A DNA stretch of 64,000 bases from positions 29,095-93,094 of the forward strand of contig CAZUCO010000004.1 of assembly GCA_964619585.1 (NCBI GenBank). Direction: 5' to 3'. Below the pieces are notes generated by a model. The model saw only the letters and a list, made by a program, of their open reading frames with translations, had not been told where the DNA came from and searched no databases. The position numbers were made by a program, and so were the translations under genes. Below, in pieces: positions 8,585-17,225 of this stretch. This DNA is from JASLCR01 sp964619585. GTDB taxonomy: Bacteria; Patescibacteriota; Saccharimonadia; Saccharimonadales; Saccharimonadaceae. Each line of letters opens with the position of its first letter. Position 1 is the stretch's first letter.

Positions 8585-8740
8585 AGATCACACCTTAGTA
8601 CATCAAGTTATAGTCTGATTCGGTCCCTTGGAAGAACATTAACAATTTGGCGGCTTATACATAAACTTAGACCAATTTACTACTGATCAATGTAATTAAT
8701 TTGACTCAACTGCGAGACGAGTCAAAAAGGAGAAATAACT

Positions 8741-10591
8741 ATGCGTAATTTATTGAAGAAATTACGTCTGGCGCCTAAGAAGCTTGCTGCTGTTGTAGCG
8801 ATAACTGCTGCGGTAGTTGCTATACCTGCAATATCGCTCGCTTGGGGACCAGACCGTGAAACATTCACAACTGCACATCCTGCAAACTACGTTACATTCA
8901 ACTCAATCACAGACAATCCTGTGTATGGTGACGAGCGTAACTTCGTTAACGTAAAAGACGCTGCCAACACCCAGGATGGTGGTTGGCAGGACACTGTAAA
9001 CGTACAACCAGGCAAGAAATACCTTGTCCGAATGTATGTTCACAACAACGCCGCTGAGAACCTCAACCTAAAGTCGATCAACACTCGCGTGAAAGCAAGT
9101 GTCCCAACGACAACAGGCAAGAATGTATCAATCAGCGGTTTCGTTAGTTCAGACAACGCCAAGCCTGGTGAGGTCTGGGATGACATCCACTTTGCAAGTA
9201 GCAAAGACTTCAACCTTGCCTACGTTCCAGGTTCTGCACGAATCTACAACAACGGCTATGCAAAGGGTGGCAACGGCCAAGCACTACCTGACAGTATCGT
9301 CACAAGTGCTGGTGCAAAGATTGGCTACAATGGTCCAGATGGAATCGTGCCAGGCTGTTTCAAGTATGACAACTACGTATACTTTGAAGTCCAGCCACAG
9401 TTTGCCGCAAAGCCTGACTTTACTGTCACAAAGGACGTGCGCAAAGATGGTACAACAACCTACGGACAAACATCAGCAGTTCAAGCTGGTGACAAGGTTA
9501 ACTACCGAATCACATTCAAGAACACTGGTGAAGTTGCCCTCAAGGACGTTGTCCTAAAAGATAAGCTCCCTGCTGGTGTTACCTATGTAGCCGGCACTGC
9601 TAAGCTACAAAACAGCAACTACCAATATCCAAACATGTACTCCGTGCCAGACACTATGTTTAGTACAGGTGCAAACATTGGTGACTACGCAGTCGGCGGT
9701 AATGCATTTATTACCTTCACTGCAAAAGTTGCGGCCAAGGACGCACTTCCATGTGGTCCACAAACGCTCAAGAATATTGCTTCTGTAGCAACCGATTACG
9801 GAACAAAAGATGACGATGCAGTAGTTACTGTTGACGGCAACGAATGTAAGCCAGAAGCAAAGTATACCTGTGACGCTCTCAGCGTACAGAAACTGTCTCG
9901 AACTGAGTTCAAGTTTTCAACTGCATATACAGTAGAGAACGCAACGCTCAAGAGCATTACTTACGTCGTTAAGAACGCTGCTGGTACTGAAGTGTACCGT
10001 GGCACAGACGCAAGCTACACACAAACTACGCCAGGTGCATACACTGTCCAGGCCTACGTCACTGTCACAGTGGACGGACAAGACAAGACTGTTACCAGCG
10101 CTAACTGTGCGAAGCCATTCACTGTTACCCCAGAGAATGAAATTGAGGTTTGTGATCTTACAACAAAGAAGGTCATCACAATCAAAGAAAGTGAATTTGA
10201 CAGCTCAAAGCACTCTAAGAATCTTGAAGACTGTAAAGAAGTAATCAAGAAAATCAAAGTTTGTGACCTCACATCAAAGCAGATTATTACTATCAACGAA
10301 GCTGACTTTGACAGCAAGAAGCACAGTAAAAACCTCGCTGATTGTACTGAACCAGGCAAGATCGTCGTATGTGACGTTGAAACTGGCAAAGTAGTCACTA
10401 TCCGCGAGAACGAGTTTGACAGCAACAAGCACAGCAAAGACCTAAGCGACTGTAAAACAACTCCAGTCGTTGAGATGCCTACCGCTCTCCCAGAAACTGG
10501 TGGTCTTGGCAGCATCGTAACAGGATTCAGCATTGCTGGTATCGTTACTGCAGCTGCTTATGTAATTGGTCGCCGCAACACTCTTGGCTAA
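8741..10591 (+). CDS. Large LPETG-anchored surface protein with DUF11 domain and C-terminal repeats
   Basis: 616 residues. A basic N-terminus and hydrophobic stretch end near residue 34 (signal peptide). A first extracellular domain covers about 40-220, a DUF11-type beta domain about 225-365 (YRITFKNTGEVALKDVVLKD), and a further beta domain about 370-460. Three tandem repeats of about 36 residues of the form VCDxxTxKxITIxExxFDSxKHSKxLxDC follow (about 467-575), then LPETG (residues 583-587, 10487-10501), a hydrophobic helix and a short Arg-containing tail, the standard sortase sorting signal. The start follows AAAAAGGAGA. It is probably displayed on the cell surface and may act in host attachment (inference). 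A related, shorter protein lies at 58083. Confidence 0.85.
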   Translation: MRNLLKKLRLAPKKLAAVVAITAAVVAIPAISLAWGPDRETFTTAHPANYVTFNSITDNPVYGDERNFVNVKDAANTQDGGWQDTVNVQPGKKYLVRMYVHNNAAENLNLKSINTRVKASVPTTTGKNVSISGFVSSDNAKPGEVWDDIHFASSKDFNLAYVPGSARIYNNGYAKGGNGQALPDSIVTSAGAKIGYNGPDGIVPGCFKYDNYVYFEVQPQFAAKPDFTVTKDVRKDGTTTYGQTSAVQAGDKVNYRITFKNTGEVALKDVVLKDKLPAGVTYVAGTAKLQNSNYQYPNMYSVPDTMFSTGANIGDYAVGGNAFITFTAKVAAKDALPCGPQTLKNIASVATDYGTKDDDAVVTVDGNECKPEAKYTCDALSVQKLSRTEFKFSTAYTVENATLKSITYVVKNAAGTEVYRGTDASYTQTTPGAYTVQAYVTVTVDGQDKTVTSANCAKPFTVTPENEIEVCDLTTKKVITIKESEFDSSKHSKNLEDCKEVIKKIKVCDLTSKQIITINEADFDSKKHSKNLADCTEPGKIVVCDVETGKVVTIRENEFDSNKHSKDLSDCKTTPVVEMPTALPETGGLGSIVTGFSIAGIVTAAAYVIGRRNTLG

Positions 10592-10646
10592 ACGAGTCTG
10601 ACCGCTCCCTCTTCGTCAGAAGGATGTCCTTCAGACACGGCAAACA

Positions 10647-10674
10647 CTACCCCACCATCAGGCGGGGTAGTTTT
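10647..10674 (+). terminator. Intrinsic terminator of the LPETG gene
   Basis: CTACCCC (10647-10653), a 10-base loop and GGGGTAG (10664-10670), followed by TTTT. It lies about 55 bases after the stop codon of the surface protein. Confidence 0.85.
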
Positions 10675-10693
10675 GCGTATCTCGTATTTGAGG

Positions 10694-10816
10694 TATACTG
10701 TCCTCAGCACATAAGTCCGCATCAACGGCGAGTCCTGATCCTCGGGGGAACAACTCGCTACCGGCACTGCTCTTATAGTCCGGGGACTTTTATTAACAAT
10801 TAATAGGAGTCTCGCT
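10694..10816 (+). promoter_or_regulatory. Promoter -10 box and structured leader of a small membrane-protein gene
   Basis: TATACT (10694-10699) with a weak -35 (TTTTGC at 10671) starts a leader of about 110 bases. The leader can close as AAGTCC (10713-10718) with GGACTT (10784-10789), enclosing GCGAG (10728-10732) / CTCGC (10754-10758) and a CCGG..CCGG pair, a compact multi-stem fold. AGGAG (10806-10810) follows the fold and precedes the ATG. It resembles a cis-regulatory RNA but matches no class I recognise. Confidence 0.45.
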
Positions 10817-10978
10817 ATGTCAAAAATGACAAAAGAGGAGCAATTAGACTGGTACGAGCGGTCCCACAAGAACTGGCGTTCTTGGGGCAGCTGGTTCAGT
10901 TGGGGATCACCAGTTGGGCTTGGGCTCTTCTTTATCTCCATTGCGGTGACGATCTGGATCATCAGCCAGGCGTTCTAA
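10817..10978 (+). CDS. 53-residue single-pass membrane protein
   Basis: A short gene with a good Shine-Dalgarno (AGGAG six bases before the ATG) encodes 53 residues. The first half is charged and tryptophan-rich (MTKEEQLDWYERSHKNW, then WGSWFSWGSP), the second half is one transmembrane helix (GLGLFFISIAVTIWIISQAF). It has its own promoter, structured leader and perfect terminator, so it is a complete transcription unit. No function is recognised. The codon choice is ordinary for the genome, which argues for a native gene. Confidence 0.8.
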   Translation: MSKMTKEEQLDWYERSHKNWRSWGSWFSWGSPVGLGLFFISIAVTIWIISQAF

Positions 10979-10980
10979 AA

Positions 10981-11010
10981 AAATCCCCGCCCTTACAACG
11001 GCGGGGATTT
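10981..11010. terminator. Bidirectional intrinsic terminator
   Basis: AAATCCCCGCC (10981-10991), an 8-base loop and GGCGGGGATTT (11000-11010), with A and T runs outside. It ends the small membrane-protein gene on the plus strand and the convergent MFS gene on the minus strand. Confidence 0.92.
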
Positions 11011-11011
11011 T

Positions 11012-12307
11012 TTATGTTTTCTGGTAGAACTGCGATAGATTCTTGTAGGCTTTGGTTGTAAACGCATAGAGTACAACGATCAACATAATCAAGCTTGCGA
11101 TCAAGAAAACAAGCGCTATACCTCTAGCCTCACCATCGCCAAGTAGCCAGCCAAACGTCGCTTTGCCATCAGGCGAACGCATAAAGGGAATAATCATAAA
11201 CTGCGCGATCGGCGCCACAATAAATGCACTGATCGGCGAGCTGGCGGACTCGATGGCTTGTGCGAGACCAAACACCCTACCCTGTCGCTTCATCGGCACT
11301 ACCCGTTGGATAATCGTCTGCTCGGCCGCTTCAGCCGCTGGCATCAAACACATGAAGATAAAGATGCCTACAGTGTAGAGTAGCCAGAATTCTCGTATCG
11401 TGAATAGCCCCCCTAAGATAGCAACGCCGATATTGATCAATAGCATTGTCTTCAGTGGGTTTTTGCCAAGTCCTTTCTTGGCAACAATCGCTCCACCTAC
11501 GATAAACCCTGTGCTCGTGATTCCCAGTACAACACCCCACACCTCGACCGGAAAGAGCGTCAGTCCATAAGGGTCCATTAACGCCATAAAAACACCACCG
11601 ATGAGGTTATTGAAGGTGGTGAACACGATAAGCCACACAAGACCTGGGACCGATCGAATCGCCGCAATACTTCCTTTGATGTCAATCTTTTTGCCCTCAA
11701 GTTCTGGATCATGATAAATCTTCTTTTCAGGAATGCTCACAAAGAACAAATGCACCATGGCAACTGCAGTAAATGCAATCGCGATTGCAAGCGTCCATCC
11801 CATACCTAGGAGTCCGATAGAAAGACCAGAGAACACACTTGTTACCATGAAGGCTACGCCTTGTACTGTGCCGACCATACCGTTTGCTTTGTCTCTCCCC
11901 TCCTTGGGTACAAGCAACGTTACAGTAGTCGACAGTGCAATGTTGCGCATGTTTTCGATCACCCCACCAATCAAGATAATACCCGCAAACAACCAAAAGA
12001 CAGGTCCGCTCCAGTCGATCAAAGCCTCTTTGGGAAACGCGAGATATACAAGCCCCGCCAACGCAAAACACACGAAGGTAAAGATCGATGAAAATACCAT
12101 GACGTTTTTCTTTTTGTTGTGATCGACGATCGTGCCAAAAATAATGCTAAATACAGCCACTAGCAGCATGTAGAGACCACCGATAATACCCGTTGCAAGT
12201 ACCGACTTAGTCTCAAGATATACCCAAAATGTCAACGCAAACCATAGATAGCTCGTAGTCACATTTGCGATCAATGTGTTGAGTAGAACTTGATAAAAGT
12301 GTTTCAT
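11012..12307 (-). CDS. MFS transporter, probable drug or siderophore exporter type
   Basis: 431 residues with about 12 hydrophobic helices and the usual MFS loop between helices 2 and 3 (GTIVDHNKKKNVM). It resembles the MFS_3/EntS-like branch of exporters; the substrate cannot be told from sequence. It stands alone, convergent with the small membrane-protein gene. A TACAAT box is 7 bases before the ATG, so the message is probably leaderless. Confidence 0.88.
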   Translation of the reverse strand: MKHFYQVLLNTLIANVTTSYLWFALTFWVYLETKSVLATGIIGGLYMLLVAVFSIIFGTIVDHNKKKNVMVFSSIFTFVCFALAGLVYLAFPKEALIDWSGPVFWLFAGIILIGGVIENMRNIALSTTVTLLVPKEGRDKANGMVGTVQGVAFMVTSVFSGLSIGLLGMGWTLAIAIAFTAVAMVHLFFVSIPEKKIYHDPELEGKKIDIKGSIAAIRSVPGLVWLIVFTTFNNLIGGVFMALMDPYGLTLFPVEVWGVVLGITSTGFIVGGAIVAKKGLGKNPLKTMLLINIGVAILGGLFTIREFWLLYTVGIFIFMCLMPAAEAAEQTIIQRVVPMKRQGRVFGLAQAIESASSPISAFIVAPIAQFMIIPFMRSPDGKATFGWLLGDGEARGIALVFLIASLIMLIVVLYAFTTKAYKNLSQFYQKT

Positions 12308-12360
12308 TAGTATGATTGTACGCTATAACCGTTTACTTGTGTGAAAAAATGCAGAATGGC

Positions 12361-13038
12361 CTATCTTGCTGTATTGCGGATATCAACACCCGCCATGATG
12401 ACATCCCCAGATATCACCAGCACCGGCGCACCCTTCTTGGCATCTTGCTCAGTCCGATCATTTGTGCCTGCCATAATATTGTTGACCTGATTATGAATAA
12501 CTACATCTTTTGGCACGAGAATCTCAACACCGCCCCAAAAAGCAAACACTTCAACCACCGCCCCGTCTTGTATCTTTGCCTTACGTAGGTCTATCTTTGC
12601 TCCACCCATAATAGCCGTCAATTTTGAGGCTTTGAAATCTTGTGATGTGTTGGTCGCATCAGCCCCTGCCATGATAGCCGTGACGTCATCACGCTGGCTT
12701 TTGCTCACTGTCTTACCTACATAGCTTCGACGAAAAATAAATGACAGCCCAACAACAATAATAAACAGTGAAACAATTACTGGCCACGGCTGAAATGACA
12801 CAAGATCGAGCTCGCGAAGTTGGTAGAGTCCACCGAGAATAACGAGAAAAAGCGCTACGAGCCAGCTGCGGGCATTGTTGAGTAATATAAGTAGACCAGC
12901 CGCCACAATCAAAAGTGGCCAATAGTTTTTCAGTGCATCGTTCATATTGATTAGCTGGGTGTTCTGCAGCAAAAACAGTCCGCCTGCTACCAGTAATATA
13001 ATTCCAAAAATCACCCGTGAAGACTGAGACCTATTCAT
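12361..13038 (-). CDS. LiaF-like membrane protein (DUF5668 plus DUF2154 type)
   Basis: 225 residues. The N-terminal 100 form four short transmembrane helices of the LiaI/LiaF type (IIFGIILLVAGGLFLLQN..WPLLIVAAGLLIL). The C-terminal part (about 115-225) is the beta-helical cell-wall-active-antibiotic-response domain, with repeated IMAGAD/IMGGAKIDLR/FWGGVEILVP/IMAGTND motifs. In Firmicutes LiaF restrains the LiaRS envelope-stress system; here no LiaRS is adjacent, so an envelope role is inferred. The start has GGGGGAAAG upstream, and a TACAAT box lies about 35 bases before the ATG. Confidence 0.85.
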   Translation of the reverse strand: MNRSQSSRVIFGIILLVAGGLFLLQNTQLINMNDALKNYWPLLIVAAGLLILLNNARSWLVALFLVILGGLYQLRELDLVSFQPWPVIVSLFIIVVGLSFIFRRSYVGKTVSKSQRDDVTAIMAGADATNTSQDFKASKLTAIMGGAKIDLRKAKIQDGAVVEVFAFWGGVEILVPKDVVIHNQVNNIMAGTNDRTEQDAKKGAPVLVISGDVIMAGVDIRNTAR

Positions 13039-13112
13039 TTACTTTCCCCCGACTTATACTTATCTATCTTGATTGTACACCTATATGAGTTGACGGGTCA
13101 CAAAAAGTGCCC

Positions 13113-14165
13113 CTACGCGTCATCAGCTGCTTTGTCCGCTGAGATTTTGAGTGGCTTTTTACTTTTGATTTCATATTTAAGACCTGTAATTGGTGACTCG
13201 ATATAGTCCTCGTTGAGTACATTGATGAACTTAACAATGTCCTTCTCATCCATAATGATGATCGCGCCACTATCATCCTGCATCAGATCAACTTCCATAT
13301 CATCGGCATGCTGCATAAGCTGCTCTTGGGTCATGAGATGAGGATCTAGTTTTTGCAATTTTTTGATAGTTGATCGTCGACCCTTGAGCAGGCCATTGAT
13401 CGTAAGTCCTTCGGCCAAGCTCAAACGGAAGTTTGCCTCGATCTCCTTAATCTTTTGCTCAGCCACATATGCTTCCTTGGCATCATAGCCAAATAGCGTC
13501 TTGAGCTTCGCTTGGGAAAAGACATACATATCTTGGTCAACCACCATCAAATGGTTGTCGTCGGGAATACGAAGCGCAGCCTGAGCATCAAACGATACGA
13601 ACTTGCCATTTTTGAGCATCCAGCCCTTTTGACCGCTCATTACATTGCCACCCGGAAGCTGCTTGATGACATAAAAAGGTTGCTTAAACTTGGCATGCGA
13701 GATACGCACTACGATACCCTTCATGCGAGCAATATCATGCTCCTCGTCATCAAATATCTCCATCTCAGCTTCTTGAGTCTTGATCCAACGAAGTACATCA
13801 GCAGCTTTTGTCACATTACTAACACGCGTAAATTGCAGAACATTCGCCTCAGCTTCGGCAGCTTCGAATGGTCGCACAACAAGGCCCATCTCCGCACCAG
13901 ATAGGACATATTCAATAATTTCGTCGATAAATAATGGCTCCATCTGCTTATCGAGGTCTTGGGAGCGACTTGTTCGATACACTACACCGTTGCGATTAAA
14001 GAAGAACAAATCAAAGCGGAGTTCACCTTTGTACTGGATGATATTGTTCGCCCACTGAAATATATCCGATTGTTCATAATCAGCCTCTTCTGCGACCTGT
14101 AATTCTGTTGGTAACGGCAATGAAGTGGCGGCAACTTCAAGGTTCTCAATCGGCTTATTGTCCAT
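13113..14165 (-). CDS. DUF4868 (KwaB-like) protein
   Basis: 350 residues, soluble and acidic. The central and C-terminal parts (about residues 150-310) contain VFSQAKLKTLFGYDAKEAYVAE and LLKGRRSTIKKLQKL followed by a D/E-rich strand segment (HADDMEVDLMQDDSGAIII). This looks like the DUF4868 domain of KwaB, the DNA-binding effector of the Kiwa antiphage system. The membrane partner KwaA is not visible next to it: the downstream LiaF-like gene belongs to another family. It may be a solitary DUF4868 protein with a different job. The family call is from motif memory and is moderate. Nothing recognisable lies in the 199 bases between this gene and the UDG gene. Confidence 0.55.
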   Translation of the reverse strand: MDNKPIENLEVAATSLPLPTELQVAEEADYEQSDIFQWANNIIQYKGELRFDLFFFNRNGVVYRTSRSQDLDKQMEPLFIDEIIEYVLSGAEMGLVVRPFEAAEAEANVLQFTRVSNVTKAADVLRWIKTQEAEMEIFDDEEHDIARMKGIVVRISHAKFKQPFYVIKQLPGGNVMSGQKGWMLKNGKFVSFDAQAALRIPDDNHLMVVDQDMYVFSQAKLKTLFGYDAKEAYVAEQKIKEIEANFRLSLAEGLTINGLLKGRRSTIKKLQKLDPHLMTQEQLMQHADDMEVDLMQDDSGAIIIMDEKDIVKFINVLNEDYIESPITGLKYEIKSKKPLKISADKAADDA

Positions 14166-14364
14166 TTAATATTCCTGTTTATATTGAATAATACTCGTAT
14201 CATTGTAACGCAAATTGGTTGATGCAAATGATGTAGAATGGTCCTCAAAATTTCGAGATAATCTATCAGCCATTGATCGTCGACATGTCTTGACCTACAA
14301 AGCTTAGGATCCACGCACCTGCTCAATTGCAACCCTGTGAGTCGCCGATTGAATCTGACCTGAG

Positions 14365-14958
14365 TTATAGACTTCTAGCTAGAATTGCATGTACTCGCTT
14401 TTCAAGCACCGGTACTATTTCATCCTCGAACCATGGGTTAATGGCACGCCAGCGAAAGTTGAGTGGGCTTGGATGCACCAACGGGAAGTACTGTGGCAGA
14501 TAGTCTTCATAGGATCGAACTGTTTCGGTCAGGTTTACCTTGGCAGCTTTGCCCAGGTAATACTTCTGCGCATAGGCACCAATCAGGATAATTAATTCTA
14601 CTCCTGGTATCAGCCCAAATAACTGTGGATGCCATTTTTTGGCGAAGTCTTTTCGAGGAGGTAAGTCACCATGTACTCCTTTTCCTGGATAGTAGAAATC
14701 CATTGGTGTCAGAGCAAAGAGATCCGGGCTATAGAACTGCTCGTCAGTAACCCCAAGCCATTTACGCAGCAAGATACCGCTTGCATCATTCCACGGCTTC
14801 ATGGAGGCTTGCGCTTTACTGCCTGGCGCTTGACCAATGATGATAATCTTTGCTCTTGGACCTGCTGTATACACGGGTGTGTATCCCTTGGCTTTCATTT
14901 CAATATTCATAGGATCATCGCAAATTGCCTGATACACCTCGTTGAATGGATCTGTCAT
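14365..14958 (-). CDS. Uracil-DNA glycosylase superfamily protein
   Basis: 197 residues. Motif A is IIIIGQAPGSKAQ (about 37-49) and the DNA-intercalating motif is VHPSPLNFRW (about 163-172), both typical of the UDG superfamily branch seen in small family-4/5-like enzymes. It would excise uracil or damaged bases to start base excision repair. The conserved Cys ligands for a 4Fe-4S cluster of family 4 are not evident, so it is likely an iron-free branch. TACAAT sits 6 bases upstream of the ATG, in the intergenic space shared with the divergent 15008 gene. Confidence 0.85.
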   Translation of the reverse strand: MTDPFNEVYQAICDDPMNIEMKAKGYTPVYTAGPRAKIIIIGQAPGSKAQASMKPWNDASGILLRKWLGVTDEQFYSPDLFALTPMDFYYPGKGVHGDLPPRKDFAKKWHPQLFGLIPGVELIILIGAYAQKYYLGKAAKVNLTETVRSYEDYLPQYFPLVHPSPLNFRWRAINPWFEDEIVPVLEKRVHAILARSL

Positions 14959-15007
14959 ATACCCATTGTAACGCCAACTAATCGCAGGGGAGTGCTACAC
15001 TAAAGAT

Positions 15008-15796
15008 ATGGAATTAACCGAACTCCTTTACTCCCTCATCATTGGACTGGTCGTGTCACTCGTCATCAATCTTTCAATGTTTCTCATTGCATTTCGTCTA
15101 CAGTCCGATAAGCTGACAGATATTTCATATGCGGTAACCTTCGCAACCATTGCCATCTGGGGCTTCGTAAGCTCGAGTCATACCTGGTATCACCTCCTGC
15201 TGATGACTATGGTGCTTATATGGGCCACAAGACTCGGTGGTTTTCTACTATATCGCGTTATCAAGAGTGGCAAAGATGCTCGATTTGATGCTATGCGAGG
15301 CAACTTCATAAAATTCGGTAAATTTTGGCTTGCCCAGGCGGTCACCGTGTGGGTGATGATGATACCGAGCATGTTTGCATTCGCGTCGAGTGCACAACCA
15401 TCATTAACTGTCATGCTTGTTGTTGGCCTTTCGCTTTGGGCTATTGGCCTAATATGTGAAGGAACTGCAGATATACAAAAACTAGTTTTTAGTAGCAATC
15501 CAAACAACAAAAATAAGTGGATAGAGTCGGGTATATGGAAGTATTCTCGCCATCCCAATTACTTCGGTGAAATCCTTGTATGGATCGGCGTGTATTGCAT
15601 TGCGCTGGTGACGCTGAGTTCTCTACAAAGTGTAATTGGACTCGTAAGCCCGCTCTTCATCACCATATTATTACTCTTTGTCAGTGGCGTACCAATACTT
15701 GAAAAATCAGCTGATAAACGCTGGGGAGACAATGCATCATACAGACGATACAAGGCTCGCACCAGCCTCCTTATTCCCTTGCCAAGAAAAAAATAG
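15008..15796 (+). CDS. DUF1295 family membrane protein (steroid 5-alpha-reductase/ICMT-like)
   Basis: 262 residues with about seven transmembrane helices. The C-terminal signature GIWKYSRHPNYFGEILVWIGVY (about 177-198) and the final YRRYKARTSLLIPLP are hallmarks of DUF1295 in the isoprenylcysteine methyltransferase/steroid reductase superfamily. Its substrate is unknown, probably a lipid. TACACT (14996-15001) is 6 bases before the ATG, fitting a leaderless start. It is followed closely by genes for a PAP2 phosphatase and a lipid kinase, which supports a membrane-lipid context. Confidence 0.88.
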   Translation: MELTELLYSLIIGLVVSLVINLSMFLIAFRLQSDKLTDISYAVTFATIAIWGFVSSSHTWYHLLLMTMVLIWATRLGGFLLYRVIKSGKDARFDAMRGNFIKFGKFWLAQAVTVWVMMIPSMFAFASSAQPSLTVMLVVGLSLWAIGLICEGTADIQKLVFSSNPNNKNKWIESGIWKYSRHPNYFGEILVWIGVYCIALVTLSSLQSVIGLVSPLFITILLLFVSGVPILEKSADKRWGDNASYRRYKARTSLLIPLPRKK

Positions 15797-15843
15797 TCAT
15801 ATCAGTGCTCAACATCCTGGATCGATTACTCTATACTTGAACT

Positions 15844-16380
15844 ATGAGGCCATTTATTCATCGTTTTGATACCAGCATCAATAGTATTGTTACCAGCTGG
15901 CCGATTTCTCTCAAGCCATTCTTTTTGGGTATCACAATGCTGGGTGATCCTATCGTTACTATTGGCATAGGGCTTATTGTTGCTGTCTATGGCTACTTCC
16001 AAGCAAATATCCGGCTCGTACTCGCAGGAGTAACTATCTGGATTACACTTGTCCTCGGTGCAATCTTAAAGCTCCTATTTGGACGCGAGAGGCCTCTCAC
16101 CGATTACGCTGCAAACATGCACTTTCCTACCCTTAGCTTTCCAAGCGGGCACGCAAGCGGTGCCACTATAGCATACGGACTGCTCGCCTACATTGCGTGG
16201 CATTTGCTTCCTGAACCCTGGAATTACATCGTTGTTCTCCTTCTAGTTGGGCTCATCGTACTCATTGGACTATCACGTGTATACCTGGGTGCACACTTTC
16301 CAAGCGATGTTGTTGCTGGATGGGGGCTTGGTATACTTGGACTTCTCGTTATCATATTGATCATAAGGCCATTTGCATGA
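15844..16380 (+). CDS. PAP2-family membrane phosphatase
   Basis: 178 residues with five or six helices. The phosphatidic-acid phosphatase motifs are present: KLLFGRERP (C1, about 75-83), PSGHASG (C2, about 99-105) and SRVYLGAHFPSDV (C3, about 141-153), with the catalytic histidines in C2 and C3. It dephosphorylates a lipid phosphate or undecaprenyl pyrophosphate at the outer face of the membrane; which one is not resolved. TATACT lies 6 bases before the ATG. Its stop overlaps the start of the lipid kinase gene (ATGA). Confidence 0.92.
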   Translation: MRPFIHRFDTSINSIVTSWPISLKPFFLGITMLGDPIVTIGIGLIVAVYGYFQANIRLVLAGVTIWITLVLGAILKLLFGRERPLTDYAANMHFPTLSFPSGHASGATIAYGLLAYIAWHLLPEPWNYIVVLLLVGLIVLIGLSRVYLGAHFPSDVVAGWGLGILGLLVIILIIRPFA

Positions 16381-17225
16381 AAATAATCATTGTCTACAAT
16401 CCAAAATCAGGCTCCGCACTTAGTAGAGAGGAGCTTCGTAAGAAATGTACCAAGGCAGACATAGAGATTGAGCAATTTATTGCTATCAAAGACGGTTTCG
16501 AAAAGAAACTAAAGTCACACATTGAAAATGGTGAAACGATAGCTGCCGTCGGTGGTGATGGGACTATCAGCGCAGTTGCGGGATTGCTTGCCCACACAAA
16601 AGCAACGCTTATACCACTTCCAGGTGGCACTCTCAACCACTTCACAAAAGACCTGAAGATACCGCAAAACATTGATCAGGCACTGATGCGACTTAAAAAA
16701 TGCCAAGCGCGTTCGATTGACATTGCAGCAGTTGAAAACACGTTTTTTATCAATAACTCAAGCATGGGTCTTTACCCTGCATCACTTCATGATCGCGAAG
16801 AGCTCGAGACAACAACGGGCAAGTGGCCTGCAGCGGTTATCGCATCGATCCGAGCACTTATACGATTTAAGACATATACCGTAACGATAGATGATCACAC
16901 CTTTAAGACTCCGTTTATCTTTGTAGGCAATAACCGCTACTCGCTTGAGACTCTTGGAGGAACAGAACGCACCTCCCTTGATAAAGGCCACTTAACCGTT
17001 TTTGCCGCCAAGACACAATCACGACTTACATTATTGAAGATTGCTTGTTTTGCACTTATTGGCAAGACAAAACAACTCACTGAATTCGATGAGTTTCATC
17101 CTAAAGCATTTACCCTCAAAACAAAGCGATCAAAGCTCTCAGTTTCTCATGATGGTGAGGTATCAAAATTTACTTCACCACTCAAATTTGAGATCCACAG
17201 CAAAGCCCTCAAGATTCTGGGTTAA
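16377..17225 (+). CDS. Diacylglycerol kinase family lipid kinase
   Basis: 282 residues from the ATG at 16377, which overlaps the PAP2 stop as ATGA; this start gives the standard N-terminus MKIIIVYNPKSGS. The nucleotide-binding motif AVGGDGTISAV (about 51-61) and LPLPGGTLNHFTKDL are those of the DAGK catalytic domain. It phosphorylates diacylglycerol or a related lipid with ATP. Coupling with the PAP2 phosphatase suggests both act on the same lipid phosphate cycle. It ends 4 bases inside the convergent DUF1697 gene. Confidence 0.92.
   Translation: MKIIIVYNPKSGSALSREELRKKCTKADIEIEQFIAIKDGFEKKLKSHIENGETIAAVGGDGTISAVAGLLAHTKATLIPLPGGTLNHFTKDLKIPQNIDQALMRLKKCQARSIDIAAVENTFFINNSSMGLYPASLHDREELETTTGKWPAAVIASIRALIRFKTYTVTIDDHTFKTPFIFVGNNRYSLETLGGTERTSLDKGHLTVFAAKTQSRLTLLKIACFALIGKTKQLTEFDEFHPKAFTLKTKRSKLSVSHDGEVSKFTSPLKFEIHSKALKILG

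Noticed and set aside
12361..13038. The LiaF-like gene as a KwaA partner of the DUF4868 gene
   Set aside because: Four helices are present, but the C-terminal repeated GG-beta domain is that of LiaF/DUF2154, not of KwaA.
13982..14332. 116-codon minus-strand frame between the DUF4868 and UDG genes
   Set aside because: It overlaps the start of the DUF4868 gene in another frame, has no promoter or ribosome-binding signal at its start, and the product has no coherent features.
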